Assembly (NCBI GenBank): GCA_034440615.1
Contig: JAOTOM010003997.1
Span: 91,001-155,000 of the forward strand
Direction of reading: 5' to 3'
From: Ashinkailepas kermadecensis
Taxonomy: Eukaryota > Arthropoda > Thecostraca > Neolepadidae
Length of the DNA: 64,000 nt
Shown here: positions 1 through 11,734 of the stretch, piece after piece
Layout of the letters: the number at the start of each line of letters is the position of its first letter
Numbering within the stretch: the stretch's first letter is position 1
Notes under the pieces: model-generated
Database searches by the model: none
Seen by the model: only the letters and a program-made list of their open reading frames with translations
Told to the model about the DNA's origin: nothing
Program-made: the position numbers and the translations under genes

Positions 1-782
1 ACGAGCATGAAACACTGGCCGCCTACTGGAACGGGTGTAGAGTGAATAAGAGAGCACTGGACGCCTGCGGGAACGGGTGTAGGATGACGAGCAGAAGACG
101 CTACCCGCCTCCGGGAACGGGTGTAGGATGACGAGCATGAAACATTGGCCGCCTACTGGAACGGGTGTAGAGTGAATAAGAGAGCACTGGACGCCTGCGG
201 GAACGGGTGTAGGATGACGAGCAGAAGACACTAGCCGCCTCCGGGAACGGGTGTAGGATGACGAGCATGAAACACTGGCCGCCTACTGGAACGGGTGTAG
301 AGTGAATAAGAGAGCACTGGACGCCTTCGGGAACGGGTGTAGGATGACGAGCAGAAGACGCTACCCGCCTCCGGGAACGGGTGTAGGATGACGAGCATGA
401 AACATTGGCCGCCTACTGGAACGGGTGTAGAGTGAATAAGAGAGCACTGGACGCCTGCGGGAACGGGTGTAGGATGACGAGCAGAAGACACTAGCCGCCT
501 CCGGGAACGGGTGTAGGATGACGAGCATGAAACACTGACCGCCTACTGGAACGGGTGTAGAGTGAATAAGAGAGCACTGGACGCCTGCGGGAACGGGTGT
601 AGGATGACGAGCAGAAGACACTAGCCGCCTCCGGGAACGGGTGCAGGATGACGAGCATGAAACACTGGCAGCCTACTGGAACGGGTGTAGAGTGAATAAG
701 AGAGCACTGGACGCCTGCGGGAACGGGTGTAGGGTGACTAAGAGAAAACACTGGTCGCATACGTGAGTGGGTGAATGGTGAC
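1..782. repeat. Minisatellite with 130-bp higher-order unit made of three ~43-bp subunits
   Basis: Each 130-bp unit contains three related 42-44 bp monomers, each with the core gaacgggtgtag, introduced by acgagcatga, aataagagag or acgagcagaag. The order repeats at 1, 131, 261, 391, 521 and 651. The array begins at the window edge and so extends leftward. The last monomers are diverged (720-782). Confidence 0.97.
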
Positions 783-1080
783 TAACAAAACACACAGGCC
801 AGTACGTGTTTATGGATTGAAGTATGTGAATAGCAGGCTGTGTGCTGGCCGATGACCGTGACGGTTAGGGGACGGCGGCCATCGAATCCCCCCACAATGG
901 ACCAACTGATGCGCGAGGGCGCCGGCGAGGGGTGACGGCAGGCTGACCCGAAAATAAGCCGGCCAGATGCGTTGGCCGGCCGCCCACGCAGACTCAGCGG
1001 CCCGCCCGTGCACGGCCGAGGTGGTCTGATGGGGGGGGGGGGGCTGTGGGCCTCCGCCGCTGTACGAGCGGTCATCGTGC
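783..1080. other. Single-copy spacer
   Basis: GC-rich, with a run of 13 G near 1031. No gene recognised. Confidence 0.6.
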
Positions 1081-1325
1081 AGGACAAGCTCGCCTGAGCT
1101 ACCACCGTCCCGAACAAGCCGGCCCGAGCCGCTTCCATCCGAGACGAGCCCACCCGAGCCGCCACCGTCCGGGACGAGCCCACCCGAGCCGCCACCGTCC
1201 GGGACGAGCCCACCCGAGCCGCCACCGTCCGGGACGAGCCCACCCGAGCCGCCACCGTCCGGGACGAGCCCACCCGAGCCGCCACCGTCCGGGTCAAGCT
1301 CGCTCGAGCTTCCACCGTTCGGGAC
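1081..1325. repeat. 30-bp minisatellite
   Basis: About eight copies of a unit containing gacgagcccacccgagccgc and caccgtccgg, exact in the centre and diverged at both edges. The unit is open in several frames, so long overlapping ORFs arise without coding meaning. Confidence 0.95.
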
Positions 1326-1441
1326 ATATCCCCCTGTCCGAGCCATATCGGCCGCCGCTCGGGTCATCACTGTCCGAGCCATCTCAGCCGTCGCTCGGGC
1401 CATCACTGTCCGAGCCATTTCGGCCGCCGCTCGGCCGCCGT
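1326..1441. repeat. 36-bp tandem repeat
   Basis: About three copies of a unit with catcactgtccgagccat and cgctcggg. It abuts the 30-bp array and shares the gtccgagcc string with it, so it may be a diverged derivative. Confidence 0.8.
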
Positions 1442-1544
1442 GATGCTGACAGCGTCCAAATCGGGTTTCTAGTGTCTGGAATTGGATGTGTGCCGACGGC
1501 AGCGGTGGACGTGACGGTGATGGCCGGCGGGGCCGTGCCGGCGC

Positions 1545-1850
1545 CGGACGGCGCGTGTCCGCCCGACAGCCTGGCTCCCATTACACCGGCCGACGGCGTG
1601 TGTCCGCCCGACAGCCTGTCTCCGATTACACCGGCCGACGGCGTGTGTCCGCCCGACAGCCTGTCTCCCATTACACCGGCCGACGGCGTGTGTCCGCCCG
1701 ACAGCCTGTCTCCCATTACACCGGCCGACGGCGCGTGTCCGCCCGACAGCCTGGCTCCCATTACACCGGCCGACGGCGTGTGTCCGCCCGACAGCCTGTC
1801 TCCCATTACACCGGCCGACGGCGTGTGTCCGCCCGACAGGTGTCTCGCAT
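1545..1850. repeat. 45-bp minisatellite
   Basis: Nearly seven copies of a 45-bp unit with cgacggcgtgtgtccgcccg and acagcctgtctcccattaca. The unit is 15 codons, giving a perfect 15-residue repeat in translation (GVCPPDSLSPITPAD). No flanking coding context supports a protein. Confidence 0.96.
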
Positions 1851-2238
1851 TACACCGGCTACACGGGCCGACGGCCAACTGCCAGCTCCACGCTGCTGAG
1901 CGCTGGCCCCGGACGGAGGTCGTGATCCTGTCCAACGATATAGGCACTCATTTGATAAGCATAATGTGGCTATTTGCGCCCGTCTGAGCCCGGCTATGGT
2001 CTCAGCCGGCACTGAAGCGTGGGGGATCGTGGGGGATCACGGGCAGAACGGGCCGGATCACGAGCGAGGTCCCCGTCGCTCAGCCCGTCGCCGCAGTCCA
2101 AACGTTTGCAACAGATCTGCGTCTTCTTTACACTCGGGAGACATCCATGTCGTCCGTTATCCGCTGGAGAGAACACTCGGGAGAAGGCCGCGCCATCTGT
2201 CCTTGCCGTCGGGGAGATTCGCATGATGTGTCCGTACT
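1851..2238. other. Single-copy region
   Basis: Mixed composition with CpGs; no exon, RNA gene or mobile element recognised. Confidence 0.5.
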
Positions 2239-2335
2239 AGAGGTGGCAAATACCAAAAATGTTGGGACCGAAGACCAGGACCGGCTGGTCTGATGGGACC
2301 AGGCCCGGTTAAATGAACTGAAGCCCAGTCAAAGG
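2239..2335 (+). mobile_element. Dispersed repeat end (copy 1)
   Basis: Starts aggtggcaaataccaaaaat and continues through two ggacc/ggtc-rich blocks to gaactgaagcccagtcaaa. The reverse complement of 49892-50018 matches along nearly its whole length, so this is an interspersed repeat, not unique DNA. The AGGTGGCAA start resembles terminal sequences of hAT-type elements; that class call is an inference. Confidence 0.7.
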
Positions 2336-2384
2336 ACTAGTTCTTTGAACATATTTATTTGTTGCATTTTTATTTCTCCGTACC

Positions 2385-3035
2385 CATGCTCTCGCGTCTC
2401 CTTGCCCGTACCCTCGCCTCCCCTTGCCCGTGCTCTCACCACTGCTTGCTCGTGCTCCCGCCTCTCCCTGCCCGTGCTCTCGTCTGTCCTTGTCCGTGCT
2501 CTCGCCTCTCCTTGCCCGTGCTCTCGCCACTGCTTGCCCGTGCTCTCGCCTCTTCTTGTCCGCGCTCTCCCCTCTCCTTGCTCGTGCTCTCTCGTCTCTT
2601 TGCCCGTGCTCTCGCCTCTCCTTGCCCGTGCTCCCGCCTCTCCCTGCCCGTGCTCTCGCCTCTCCTTGCCCGTGCTCCCGCCTCTCCCTGCCCGTGCTCT
2701 CGCCTCTCCTTGCCCGTGCTCTCGTCTGTCCTTGCCCGTGCTCTCGCCTCTCCTTGCCCGTGCTCTCGCCTCTCCTTGCCCGTGCTGTCGCCTCTCCTTG
2801 CCCGTGCTCTCGCCTCTCCTTGCCCTTGCTGTCGCCTCTCCTTGCCCATGTTCTCGCCTCTCCTTGCCCTTGCTGTCGCCTCTCCTTGCCCTTGCTGTCG
2901 CCTCTCCTTGCCCGTGCTCTCGCCTCTCCTTTCCCGTGTTCTCGCCTCTCCTTGCCCTTGCTGTCGCCTCTCCTTGCCCGTGCTCTCGCCTCTCCATGCC
3001 CGTGCTCCCTCACTCCTTGCCCGTGCTCTTGCGTC
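2385..3035. repeat. 22-bp pyrimidine-rich minisatellite
   Basis: Around 29 copies of a unit such as gctctcgcctctccttgccc plus gt. Variants (gctgtcgcc, gctcccgcc) form local patterns. The plus strand is almost purine-free except for G. Because the unit lacks stops, six-frame ORFs up to 294 residues occur; they are low-complexity LARALASPCPCSRLSLPV-type or Arg/Glu/Gly-rich and not credible genes. Confidence 0.96.
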
Positions 3036-3695
3036 CCTGTGACCGTCCTCGTCGCCGGCTGACCGGTCGTAAATTACTACAGGGTGTAAATCGCGCCCGC
3101 TGCACGCAGCCGAAGCCTTTTCCATTATGTAAAGAGCGGACGTGTGTGGCGTTATTACGAGTCGCTCTGGAGCGGTAATTGCGTCACCAGTGATCGAGGC
3201 GGTCCACCGGCCGGCTTCCGGCAGGCGCCGCCCGCGCTCCGCCACCGCGTTGGGCCGCACTGCAAGGCTATGAGATACTGCACCTGCTCGGCGCACTGCA
3301 GCGCCTGGCGCTTTTAGCACGTACTCAGCTCGTAACTCGTGCGTGCGCGGGCCGTGAGGGAGGACCGCTCACCTTTCGCTGGCTCAACGCCGGCCAATAA
3401 AGCCGCCCGCTGAATCCTACCGAGAACGGTCGCGCCACACCGCCGGAAATCACTTGGCGTTGCTGGTGGCCGATATTTTACGGTGTAATCGGCGTTCGAA
3501 GGCAGTACGCCAGTGAGCAGCGTCACCGTCGCGAGATTCATTGAATCCCCAGCTCGAGCTACCTAAATCATATCAACATGCAGATAGACGGCCGGTAAAT
3601 GGTGGCCGGTTAAACACGTCTGAATGTCTGAACTGTTTAGGGCGCGCACAGCGCGGAGTGAGTCTCCTGAGTTATAACTAGGTGGTCGGTTACCG
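3036..3695. other. Single-copy, CpG-rich region
   Basis: No repeat array and no recognisable exon. ORFs across it have no family features I know. Confidence 0.5.
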
Positions 3696-4060
3696 GCGTG
3701 GTGCTGGACCCGCTTCCTGTGGTGTTGGATCCGCTGCCTGTGATGTTGGATCCGCTCCCTGTTGTGTCGGATCTGCGTTCCGTGGTGTTAGATCCGCTGC
3801 CTGTGATGTTGGACCCGCTGCCTGTGGTGTCGGATCCGCTTCCTGTGATGTTGGATCCGCTGCCTGTGGTGTCGGATCCGCTCCCTATTGTGTCGGATCT
3901 GCGTTCCGTGGTGTTGGATCCGCTGCCTGTGGTGATGGCGGTTCATTCATGTGGTGTCGCGTCCGCTCCCTGTGGTAGCGGATCCACTTCCCGTGGTGTC
4001 GCGTCCGCTCTCTGTGGTAGCGGATCCACTTCTTGTGGTGTCCGATACGCTGCCCGGGGG
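3696..4060. repeat. 21-bp minisatellite
   Basis: About 17 copies of a unit such as gttggatccgctgcctgtgg t, with gtcggatctgcg variants recurring in the same order, indicating higher-order duplication of blocks. Seven-codon periodicity produces ORFs on both strands. Confidence 0.95.
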
Positions 4061-4461
4061 TGATCCGTGTCACGTTGCGGTGCGGTGCCCTACGTCGCAT
4101 CTTCAGCTGATGATGGTCCTGGTAGTTGACTGGTGAGTCGCTGAGCCCTGGCTACATTGTCATTGCCGAGCGTGGATCACGTCAGTGTGGAGAGGTGGCT
4201 CAGTGGCAGCCAAGGAATTGATATGGCAATCAAGGTTATGTATACACTCAGTGGAGCTTTTCAAGCATAAAGTATACGCGATCGTTCTTTTTTGCACGCT
4301 CTTAGGGATTTTATTGGTTGCTGTACTTGAGCGGAAATGTCGACGGGAAGCACAAATCTCATGAATATTATATTGTCTTTCCGCTTCACTGCTAAGCCAA
4401 ACAAATACAAAACAAACAAGGTACGTTTATTCGTTGCATATATGTAGTCGCGTCACAAAAG
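4061..4461. other. Single-copy spacer
   Basis: AT-richer than the flanks. No gene recognised. Confidence 0.5.
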
Positions 4462-4675
4462 CACAATGCACGTTAACTATACACGTTAAAAATATACACA
4501 ATGCACGTTAACTATACACGTTAAAACTATACACAATACACGTTAACTATACACGTTAAAACTATACACAATACACGTTAACTATACACAATACACGTCA
4601 ACTATACACGTTAAAACTATACACAATACACGTTAACTATACAAGTTAAAACTATACACAATACACGTTAAGAGC
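4462..4675. repeat. 35-bp AT-rich minisatellite
   Basis: About six units of cacgttaactatacac, gttaaaactatacacaata and variants; one unit is shortened. It differs sharply in composition from the GC-rich neighbours. Confidence 0.93.
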
Positions 4676-4769
4676 ACAACGACGGATCGTGTGGCAGATC
4701 ATCGTCTCCATAGCAGTTTGTGTTACAGGATGACAGCATGTATGACAGGTGCCGGTCTGTGTGCCAGCC

Positions 4770-5612
4770 TGTGTAGCAGTCTGTGTGAAAGGATGCGTGA
4801 CAGTCTGTATGATAGTATGTGTGACAATCTGTGTGACAGTCTGTGTAGCAATCTGTATGATAGTATGTGTGACAGTCGGTGTGACAGTCGGTGTGACAGT
4901 CGGTGTGACAGTAGTTGTGACTATGTGTGACAGTCTGAGTGGCAGTCTGAGCTGCAGTCTGTGTGACAGTCTGTGTGACGGTCTCTGTGACAGTATGGGT
5001 GACATTCTGTGTGACATTCTGTGTGACGATCTATGTGACGGTCTATGTGACGGTCTGTGTGACGGTCTGTGTGACGGTCTGTGTGACCGTCTGTGCGACG
5101 GTTTGTGTGACAGTCTGTATGACAATCCGTATGACAGTCTGTGTGGCAGGTGGTGTGCCAGTCTGTGTGACGGTCTGTGTGACGGTCTGTGTGACGGTCT
5201 GTGTGACGGTCTGTGTGACGGTCGGTGTGACGGGCGGTGTGATAGTCTGTGTGACGGTCTGTGTGACGGTCTGTGTGACGGTCTGTGTGACGGTCTGTGT
5301 GACGGTCTGTGTGACGGTCTGTGTGACGGTCTGTGTGACGGTCTGTGTGACGGTCTGTGTGACGGTCTGTGTGACGGTCTGTGTGACGGTCTGTGTGACA
5401 GTCTGTGCGACGGGCGGTGTGATAGTCTGTGTGACGGTCTGTGTGACGGTCTGTGTGACGGTCTGTGTGACGGTCTGTATGACGGTTGTGTGACAGTCTG
5501 TGCGACGGGCGGTGTGATAGTCTGTGTGACGGTCTGTGTGACGGTCTGTGTGACGGTCTGTGTGACGGTCTGTGTGACAGTCTGTGCGACGGGCGGTGTG
5601 ACAGTCTGAGCG
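4770..5612. repeat. 12-bp minisatellite, ~70 copies
   Basis: Core unit gtctgtgtgacg. The centre is homogeneous; both edges show variants (gtatgatag, cggtgtgac). A marker variant gtctgtgcgacgggcggtgt recurs at about 5401, 5500 and 5581, evidence of multi-unit duplication. A 12-bp unit without stops creates ORFs such as 333 residues of SHRP repeats or VTVC/TQTV repeats; these are artefacts. Confidence 0.97.
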
Positions 5613-6531
5613 GCAGGTCCGGTGCCGCTGCCGGTCCGGTGACGCGTCGTCACCGCCCACCCCTGTGGCTGTTACCGCCGTCACTGCCGCCTACCCACCC
5701 GCCCAACCCTGTGGCCAATGCCACCGCTGCCACTGGCCGCCACTGCGGGAACCACAGCTACATCGCCGCGGTGTGACGCGCAGCCAACCATATGATCGTG
5801 GGATTTCATTATGGCTGATGCTGCTCGTGGAATGCATACCGCACCTGCAACTGCCCGTGCAATCAGCCGATGTCCTTGCAGACGGTCCAGTTATCCTGCC
5901 GCCCTGCCTGTAGGCTGTGTCAGTACGTGCCTGTCGACGGTGGGCGTGTGGTCTGCACGCTGTCTACCCATGACAAGCTAAGGGGACGGTGAGGTGACAA
6001 TGTACAACGACCGTCCAGGAGCTAAATCAATGATCGGCGCCGATGACGCCACTCTCTGATCTGACTCCGTGCTGACTGAGTCAACATCCAAATAGCCACC
6101 CCTTCAAATATCACAGGTTTGCTCTGGGCTGGGACATCGCGAGCCGTCCATATTTTGATTGATAACTCTGTCTGTTATCGCTGTCATTTATCATGGTGTA
6201 TTTTCATCGGAAATCGTGGCAAAATTCGCTGTCGCCCACGCAGAAAAATCGTCGCTCTCCAAATTGACTCGTCTTCAAAGTTGTATTGCAATAAAGCGAT
6301 CGAAGTCGACGACTTAGATTCGACGTACAGATTTGGGGCCGGCCGATCCTGCGATTTATGTAGGGCCATAACCACCACGATTTATTGCTATCGGATCTGA
6401 AGACGGCGCCCAGGTAGTGTTACGCCCCTCGGCCCGTGCGTTTATATCAACTCCACCCTGCGCCATCCGGCAGATAGGTGGCGTCCCACCAGGCGAATTA
6501 CTCACTTTCAACGCACAACATACCAGCCAGG
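5613..6531. other. Single-copy region
   Basis: About 900 bp with no recognised gene. GC-rich at the left, nearer balanced after 6050. Confidence 0.5.
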
Positions 6532-6536
6532 TTATA

Positions 6537-6627
<91 letters not shown>

Positions 6628-6711
6628 TGAACATATATATATATATATGGCTGAATGGCTATGTAAATATATGTATATATATATATATATATAAATATTC
6701 ATATACATATA
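6532..6711. repeat. (TA)n microsatellite, compound
   Basis: An almost pure TA tract to 6625, then shorter TA blocks with TG interruptions to 6711. Self-complementary and potentially cruciform-forming. Confidence 0.98.
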
Positions 6712-7283
6712 ATGCATTTTTTGTTAGACACTTTTTACCGCTAATTGGTGAAATTTTGCCGTTCATGCAATGAAATCCTGACAAGAGTACTGTGGCAGAA
6801 AGTTGTCCAGCTTATTGGAGGGACAATAGTATGATCGGACCGCTTTTTTAAATCCCAAGAACTCTAGGATTCGCTTAATATCTATCAATATTGAAGGGAC
6901 GTGCAAACTTCGCCAGGCGCCCTGCTTTGTTGCGACTCTACCGTTCCAAGACAGCAGTTACCATGATTGTCTTCAGAATATATACACCTGGATGCTGAGA
7001 TACTGACGTGGCAATTGCCCAGATGCCGTGGCGAACTGTCATGCCGGAAACCAACGGAGTGGTCATTGATCGTTGGTCATCGATCAACGAGTATCGTGAA
7101 GTGAAGCAGACCGCTCCGCCTAACTCGGCTTCCAATTTATCCCTGGTGACAATGTGGAAAGCCGTGGAAGGTCAGAAAATGAAGAAAAAACATAAATGAT
7201 GGCGGCGAAGTCAGGTTCTGCTAACTGACACCCACTCATCCTGCCTTGTCCAATTTTTCACGCCTTTATGGCTTCATGCGGTG

Positions 7284-7284
<1 letters not shown>
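6712..7284. other. Single-copy region
   Basis: Holds overlapping opposite-strand ORFs of about 65 residues near 6940-7200 with no recognisable family. Confidence 0.45.

Positions 7285-7374
<90 letters not shown>
7285..7374. repeat. (TA)n followed by (TAA)n microsatellite
   Basis: About 66 bp of TA, then eight ATA/TAA triplets ending at atatcatcatc. Confidence 0.98.
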
Positions 7375-7775
7375 TCATCATCTCATATATCTCAAATATT
7401 TCATCCGTCCTCTCGATCCCATAGTCTCACACCGGTTAGAGATAGCCTAAGATGCTTTAATCCAGACAGCAAGCACCGAATCAAGTGCCACCCAGACCAG
7501 TTGTGGCGGCGCCACGATCATCAAATAATGCTGCGACTTCGTGGTGGTCTCTCATTGTGGAATAACCACACCTTAATTTTAAACCGGAGCTCGTTTACTC
7601 GCATCCTGCGGGGCCGCTGCAGGGTGCGGCATTACTCGAAAATAACACAGACGGCGTACGGGCCATTATAGGGTTAGCGTGGGCGATTCCATGGGACGAC
7701 TGTAATTTCACCGACAATGTGAGTTTGTCTCCAACCCATTGTTCCTGCTGGTAACCAGCTGCCGGTTCAGGGTTA
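7375..7775. other. Single-copy region
   Basis: No gene recognised. Confidence 0.45.
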
Positions 7776-7860
7776 GCCTACAGTCGGCTTCGAGGTTGGC
7801 CTGCAGTCGGTTTCAGGGCCAGCCTGCAGTCGGCTTCAGGGCCAGCCTGCAGTCGGTGAA
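7776..7860. repeat. 23-bp tandem repeat
   Basis: Nearly four copies of a unit with gcctgcagtcggcttcaggg. Confidence 0.9.
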
Positions 7861-7947
7861 GGTGGCTCGGTCCCCTTCAGTACGGCTGAAGGAAGACTGA
7901 TTAAAGTTGATTTGTGTCCGGTTCACAGGCGCCCAAGCTAATGTACG

Positions 7948-8105
7948 GTGGACTGGAATCCGGCTGACCGGAGTCCGGCTGACTGGAATCCGATTAACTG
8001 GTGCCCATCTGACTGGAGTCCGGTTGACTGGTGCCCACTTGATTGGTCTCCGGTTGACTGCTGCTCAGTTGACTTGGAGTCCGACTGACTGGACTCCGGC
8101 TGACG
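7948..8105. repeat. 15-bp degenerate tandem repeat
   Basis: About ten copies of ggagtccggctgact with substitutions. In one frame it reads as five-residue repeats (RLTGV, HLTGA), superficially like pentapeptide repeats, but the period is simply 15 bp and the frame soon loses any pattern. Confidence 0.88.
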
Positions 8106-9238
8106 TGCTACTGGATGGTGTCGTCCTGTCGCCAGTGCTACAGTGCTGGTCACGACACTCGCCCCGGCTGGCCGGACGCCGGCAGTTTTTACTGGCTGAT
8201 CGTGACCGGACAGTCTCAGCCGGCCTGCATTGTTCTGCGCGGCTCCTCGTGCATTCAACAAGACACCTCCTCATAGAGACACGCCAGGCGGGCCTGCTGC
8301 AGGTGGGGTTTATCAGACAGAGCTGCCACTGGAGTAGCGCCCCCTCGCGGCCACTGACCTGTCCAGTACACCCCTGTGTGGGATATTCAAGCCCGACTGG
8401 TACCGGGGCATATCAGACAGGGTTGCGGCCGTGTGTGTAATACACACTGTACACAGGGTGACAGGGTAACAGAGTTGCGGCCAGTGTAAATACACACTGG
8501 GCCGGAGAGCGACCAGCAAGGTTCTACACGGATGCTGGAGTTGGGATGTGCTGCTCCCTCCACCCACCGCCTTTGTACGGCTTGATCTTTGCCGATAAAG
8601 TGTGGGAGAGCATGTAATTCTGAGATGAAAGCACGGTTGTTGGTGTAAACACTGCTGCTAGTCAGAGTCAGTGTCACGCTTACCCTTCAGTAATTAAGTC
8701 CGAACCCTGTCTCCCCTCCATTGTACGCTGTTGTTATGATCAATATACAGCGCTATTGTCTGGTGTTTTACGCACCTCGGCCTGTAGTGGGATGAGAATG
8801 TGAGTGGGTCATTGTTGGGCGGCCCTCTCCTTGCGGTCCTGCCCGACCCTACTCACCTCGGCTTGTGGTGGGGTGAGAAGGTGAGTCGGGACACCTCAGC
8901 CTGTGATGGGGTGATAAGTGAACCGGGACACAGTTTGGCGGCCCTCTCCGTGCGGCCCTGTCCGACCGTACTCATCTGCGCCGGAGTCCTGTCATCATCG
9001 ACCTGAGTCGGTGTGTGACAGCCGCTCTGCACTGCCGGCCGGCGCCGACAACACAATGGCCCGTTCTGTGGCACTGCTCTCGCCGGCCCGGCGGCGCGGC
9101 ACGTGATCGCTGTCGGCCTCCGGACGCGGCATCTGATGCCCTGCCGTCTCCCAGATGGTCAGACGGCCGTCTCAATAGAGTCACTGCGTGGCCAAGCCCT
9201 GCGGCGACGAGCTCCGTCGCTGCGGCTCCGGGCGCCGC
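8106..9238. other. Mostly single-copy region with a duplicated ~120-bp segment
   Basis: The string ggcggccctctcc with its flanks occurs at about 8818 and 8938 (about 120 bp apart), and a gttgcggcc...tacacact block is doubled near 8423-8490. No gene recognised. Confidence 0.55.
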
Positions 9239-10665
9239 TCGGCACGCCGGGCCGACAGTGACCTGCCGCCAGAGCGGGCGGGCCGGGCCGACAGTGACGA
9301 GACGCCAGAGCGGGCACGCCGGGCCGACAGTGACCTGCCGCCAGAGCGGGCGGGCCGGGCCGACAGTGACGTGCCGCCAGAGCGGGCGGGCCGGGCCGAC
9401 AGTGACCTGCCGCCAGAGCGGGCGGGCCGGGCCGACAGTGACGTGCCGCCAGAGCGGGCGGGCCGGGCCGACAGTGACCTGCCGCCAGAGCGGGCGGGCC
9501 GGGCCGACAGTGACGAGACGCCAGAGCGGGCACGCCGGGCCGACAGTGACCTGCCGCCAGAGCGGGCGGGCCGGGCCGACAGTGACGTGCCGCCAGAGCG
9601 GGCACGCCGGGCCGACAATGACCTGCCGCCAGAGCGGGCTGGGCCGGGCCGACAGTGACCTGCCGCCAGAGCGGGCTGGGCCGGGCCGACAGTGACGTGC
9701 CGCCAGAGCGGGCGGGCCGGGCCGACAGTGACCTGCCGCCAAAGCGGGCTGGGCCGGGCCGACAGTGACCTGCCGCCAGAGCGGGCTGGGCCGGGCCGAC
9801 AGTGACGTGCCGCCAGAGCGGGCGGGCCGGGCCGACAGTGACCTGCCGCCAAAGCGGGCGGGCCGGGCCGACAGTGACCTGCCGCCAGAGCGGGCTGGGC
9901 CGGGCCGACAGTGACCTGCCGCCAGAGCGGGCTGGGCCGGGCCGACAGTGACCTGCCGCCAAAGCGGGCTGGGCCGGGCCGACAGTGACCTGCCGCCAGA
10001 GCGGGCTGGGCCGGGCCGACAGTGACGAGACGCCAGAGCGGGCACGCCGGGCCGACAGTGACCTGCCGCCAGAGCGGGCTGGGCCGGGCCGACAGTGACG
10101 TGCCGCCAGAGCAGGCACGCCGGGCCGACAGTGACCTGCCGCCAGAGCGGGCTGGGCCGGGCCGACAGTGACGTGCCGCCAGAGCGGGCACGCCGGGCCG
10201 ACAGTGACCTGCCGCCAGAGCGGGCGGGCCGGGCCGACAGTGACGTGCCGCCAGAGCGGGCGGGCCGGGCCGACAGTGACCTGCCGCCAAAGCGGGCTGG
10301 CCGGGCCGACAGTGACGTGCCGCCAGAGCGGGCTGGGCCGGGCCGACAGTGACGAGACGCCAGAGCGGGCTGGCCGGGCCGACAGTGACCTGCCGCCAGA
10401 GCGGGCGGGCCGGGCCGACAGTGACGTGCCGCCAGAGCGGGCGGGCCGGGCCGACAGTGACGTGCCGCCAGAGCGGGCGGGCCGGGCCGACAGTGACGTG
10501 CCGCCAGAGCGGGCGGGCCGGGCCGACAGTGACCTGCCGCCAAAGCGGGCTGGCCGGGCCGACGGTGACGTGCCGCCAGAGCGGGCGGGCCGGCCCGACA
10601 GTGACCTGCCGCCAGAGCGGAGGGCCGGGCCGACAGTGACCTGCCGCCAGAGCGGGCGGCCTCGC
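9239..10665. repeat. 36/37-bp GC-rich minisatellite, ~39 copies
   Basis: Unit: gccgccagagcgggcgggcc followed by gggccgacagtgac and ct or gt; a gctgggcc variant makes it 37 bp, and a gagac variant replaces gtgcc or ctgcc. Because 36- and 37-bp units are mixed, frames shift inside the array while staying open, producing a 568-residue minus ORF that switches between Arg/Ala/Gly- and Trp/Val/Gly-rich runs. Such frame changes show it is not under coding constraint. Confidence 0.97.
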
Positions 10666-10784
10666 CTGGCAGTGTCACAGCTTCTGTTGTGCGTGCCGTG
10701 CCTTACAGCTAGGTCTCACTGACCTGTCGCGAATATCGATGCATCTACTACTCCCAAATCTGGTCAAGAGCCCAGCAGCAGCGA

Positions 10785-11428
10785 GACGTGTTGTACCATC
10801 CCGGCACACCGGTTAGCAGCGAGACATACTGCACCATCCCGATACAGCGGTCATCAGCCAGACATACTGCACCATCCCGACACACCGGTCAGCAGCGAGG
10901 CATACTGCACCATCCGGACACACCGGTCAGAAGCGAGGCATACTGCACCATCCGGACACACCGGTCAGCAGCGAGACATACTGCACCATCCCGACACACC
11001 GGTCAGCAGCGAGACATACTGCACCATCCCGATACAGCGGTCAGCAGCGAGACATGCTGCACCATCCGGACACACCGGTCAGCAGCGGGACTTACTGCAC
11101 CATCCCGACACACCGGTCAGCAGCGAGACATACTGCACCATCCCGACACAGCGGTCAGAAGCGAGGCATACTGCACCATCCCGACACACCGGTCAGCAGC
11201 GAGACATACTGCACCATCCCGACACACCGGTCAGCAGCGAGACATACTGCACCATCCGGACACACCGGTCAGCAGCGAGACATACTGCACCATCCGGACA
11301 CACCGGTCAGCAGCGAGACATACTGCACCATCCCGACACAGCGGTCAGAAGCGAGGCATACTGCACCATCCGGACACACCGGTCAGCAGCGAGACATACT
11401 GCACCATCCCGACACACCAGCCAACGTC
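10785..11428. repeat. 38-bp minisatellite, ~17 copies
   Basis: Unit: caccggtcagcagcgagaca followed by tactgcaccatcccgaca; agcggtcagaagcgaggc is a recurrent variant. The period is not a multiple of three, yet long frames stay open on the plus strand. Confidence 0.96.
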
Positions 11429-11534
11429 CTGCACTAATCCGCAGTCCTTCACATGGCATGACATGAACACTGCACACAGCCCGTCAGATATTGTCATCGA
11501 GATGCAACAGCACGCAGCGCCTTAGCTGACGCTA

Positions 11535-11725
11535 CCCAAATGCAGCACCACAGATATCATCACAGCAACACACACCCATAGTGATCACCAACCGCCAGCA
11601 GCTGGCAACAGTGGCTCACGCCTTCAGCTAACACTGCCAAAAACAACAACACAGAGATTACCACAGCAACACACGCAGCAACCAACCGGGTGCAGCTGAC
11701 AACAGCGGCTCACGCCTTTGCCATC
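11535..11725. repeat. Two-copy tandem duplication of ~90 bp
   Basis: cacagcaacacac and ggctcacgcctt occur in the same order twice, about 90 bp apart. Diverged. Confidence 0.65.
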
Positions 11726-11734
11726 CGACGAGCA

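Noticed and set aside
4652..5653. SHRP/VTVC/TQTV-repeat proteins of 176-333 residues
   Set aside because: All are translations of a 12-bp unit; every frame is open only because the unit lacks stops.
7907..8440. Pentapeptide-repeat-like protein (RLTGV, HLTGA)
   Set aside because: The five-residue period reflects a degenerate 15-bp DNA repeat; the flanking ORF is featureless and there is no conserved A(D/N)LXX pattern.
8972..10678. A 568-codon minus-strand ORF
   Set aside because: It is the 36/37-bp array read through; the residue pattern switches whenever a 37-bp unit shifts the frame, so no coding constraint.
10785..11428. CRISPR-like array
   Set aside because: The 38-bp units are directly contiguous with no unique spacers, and the genome is eukaryotic.
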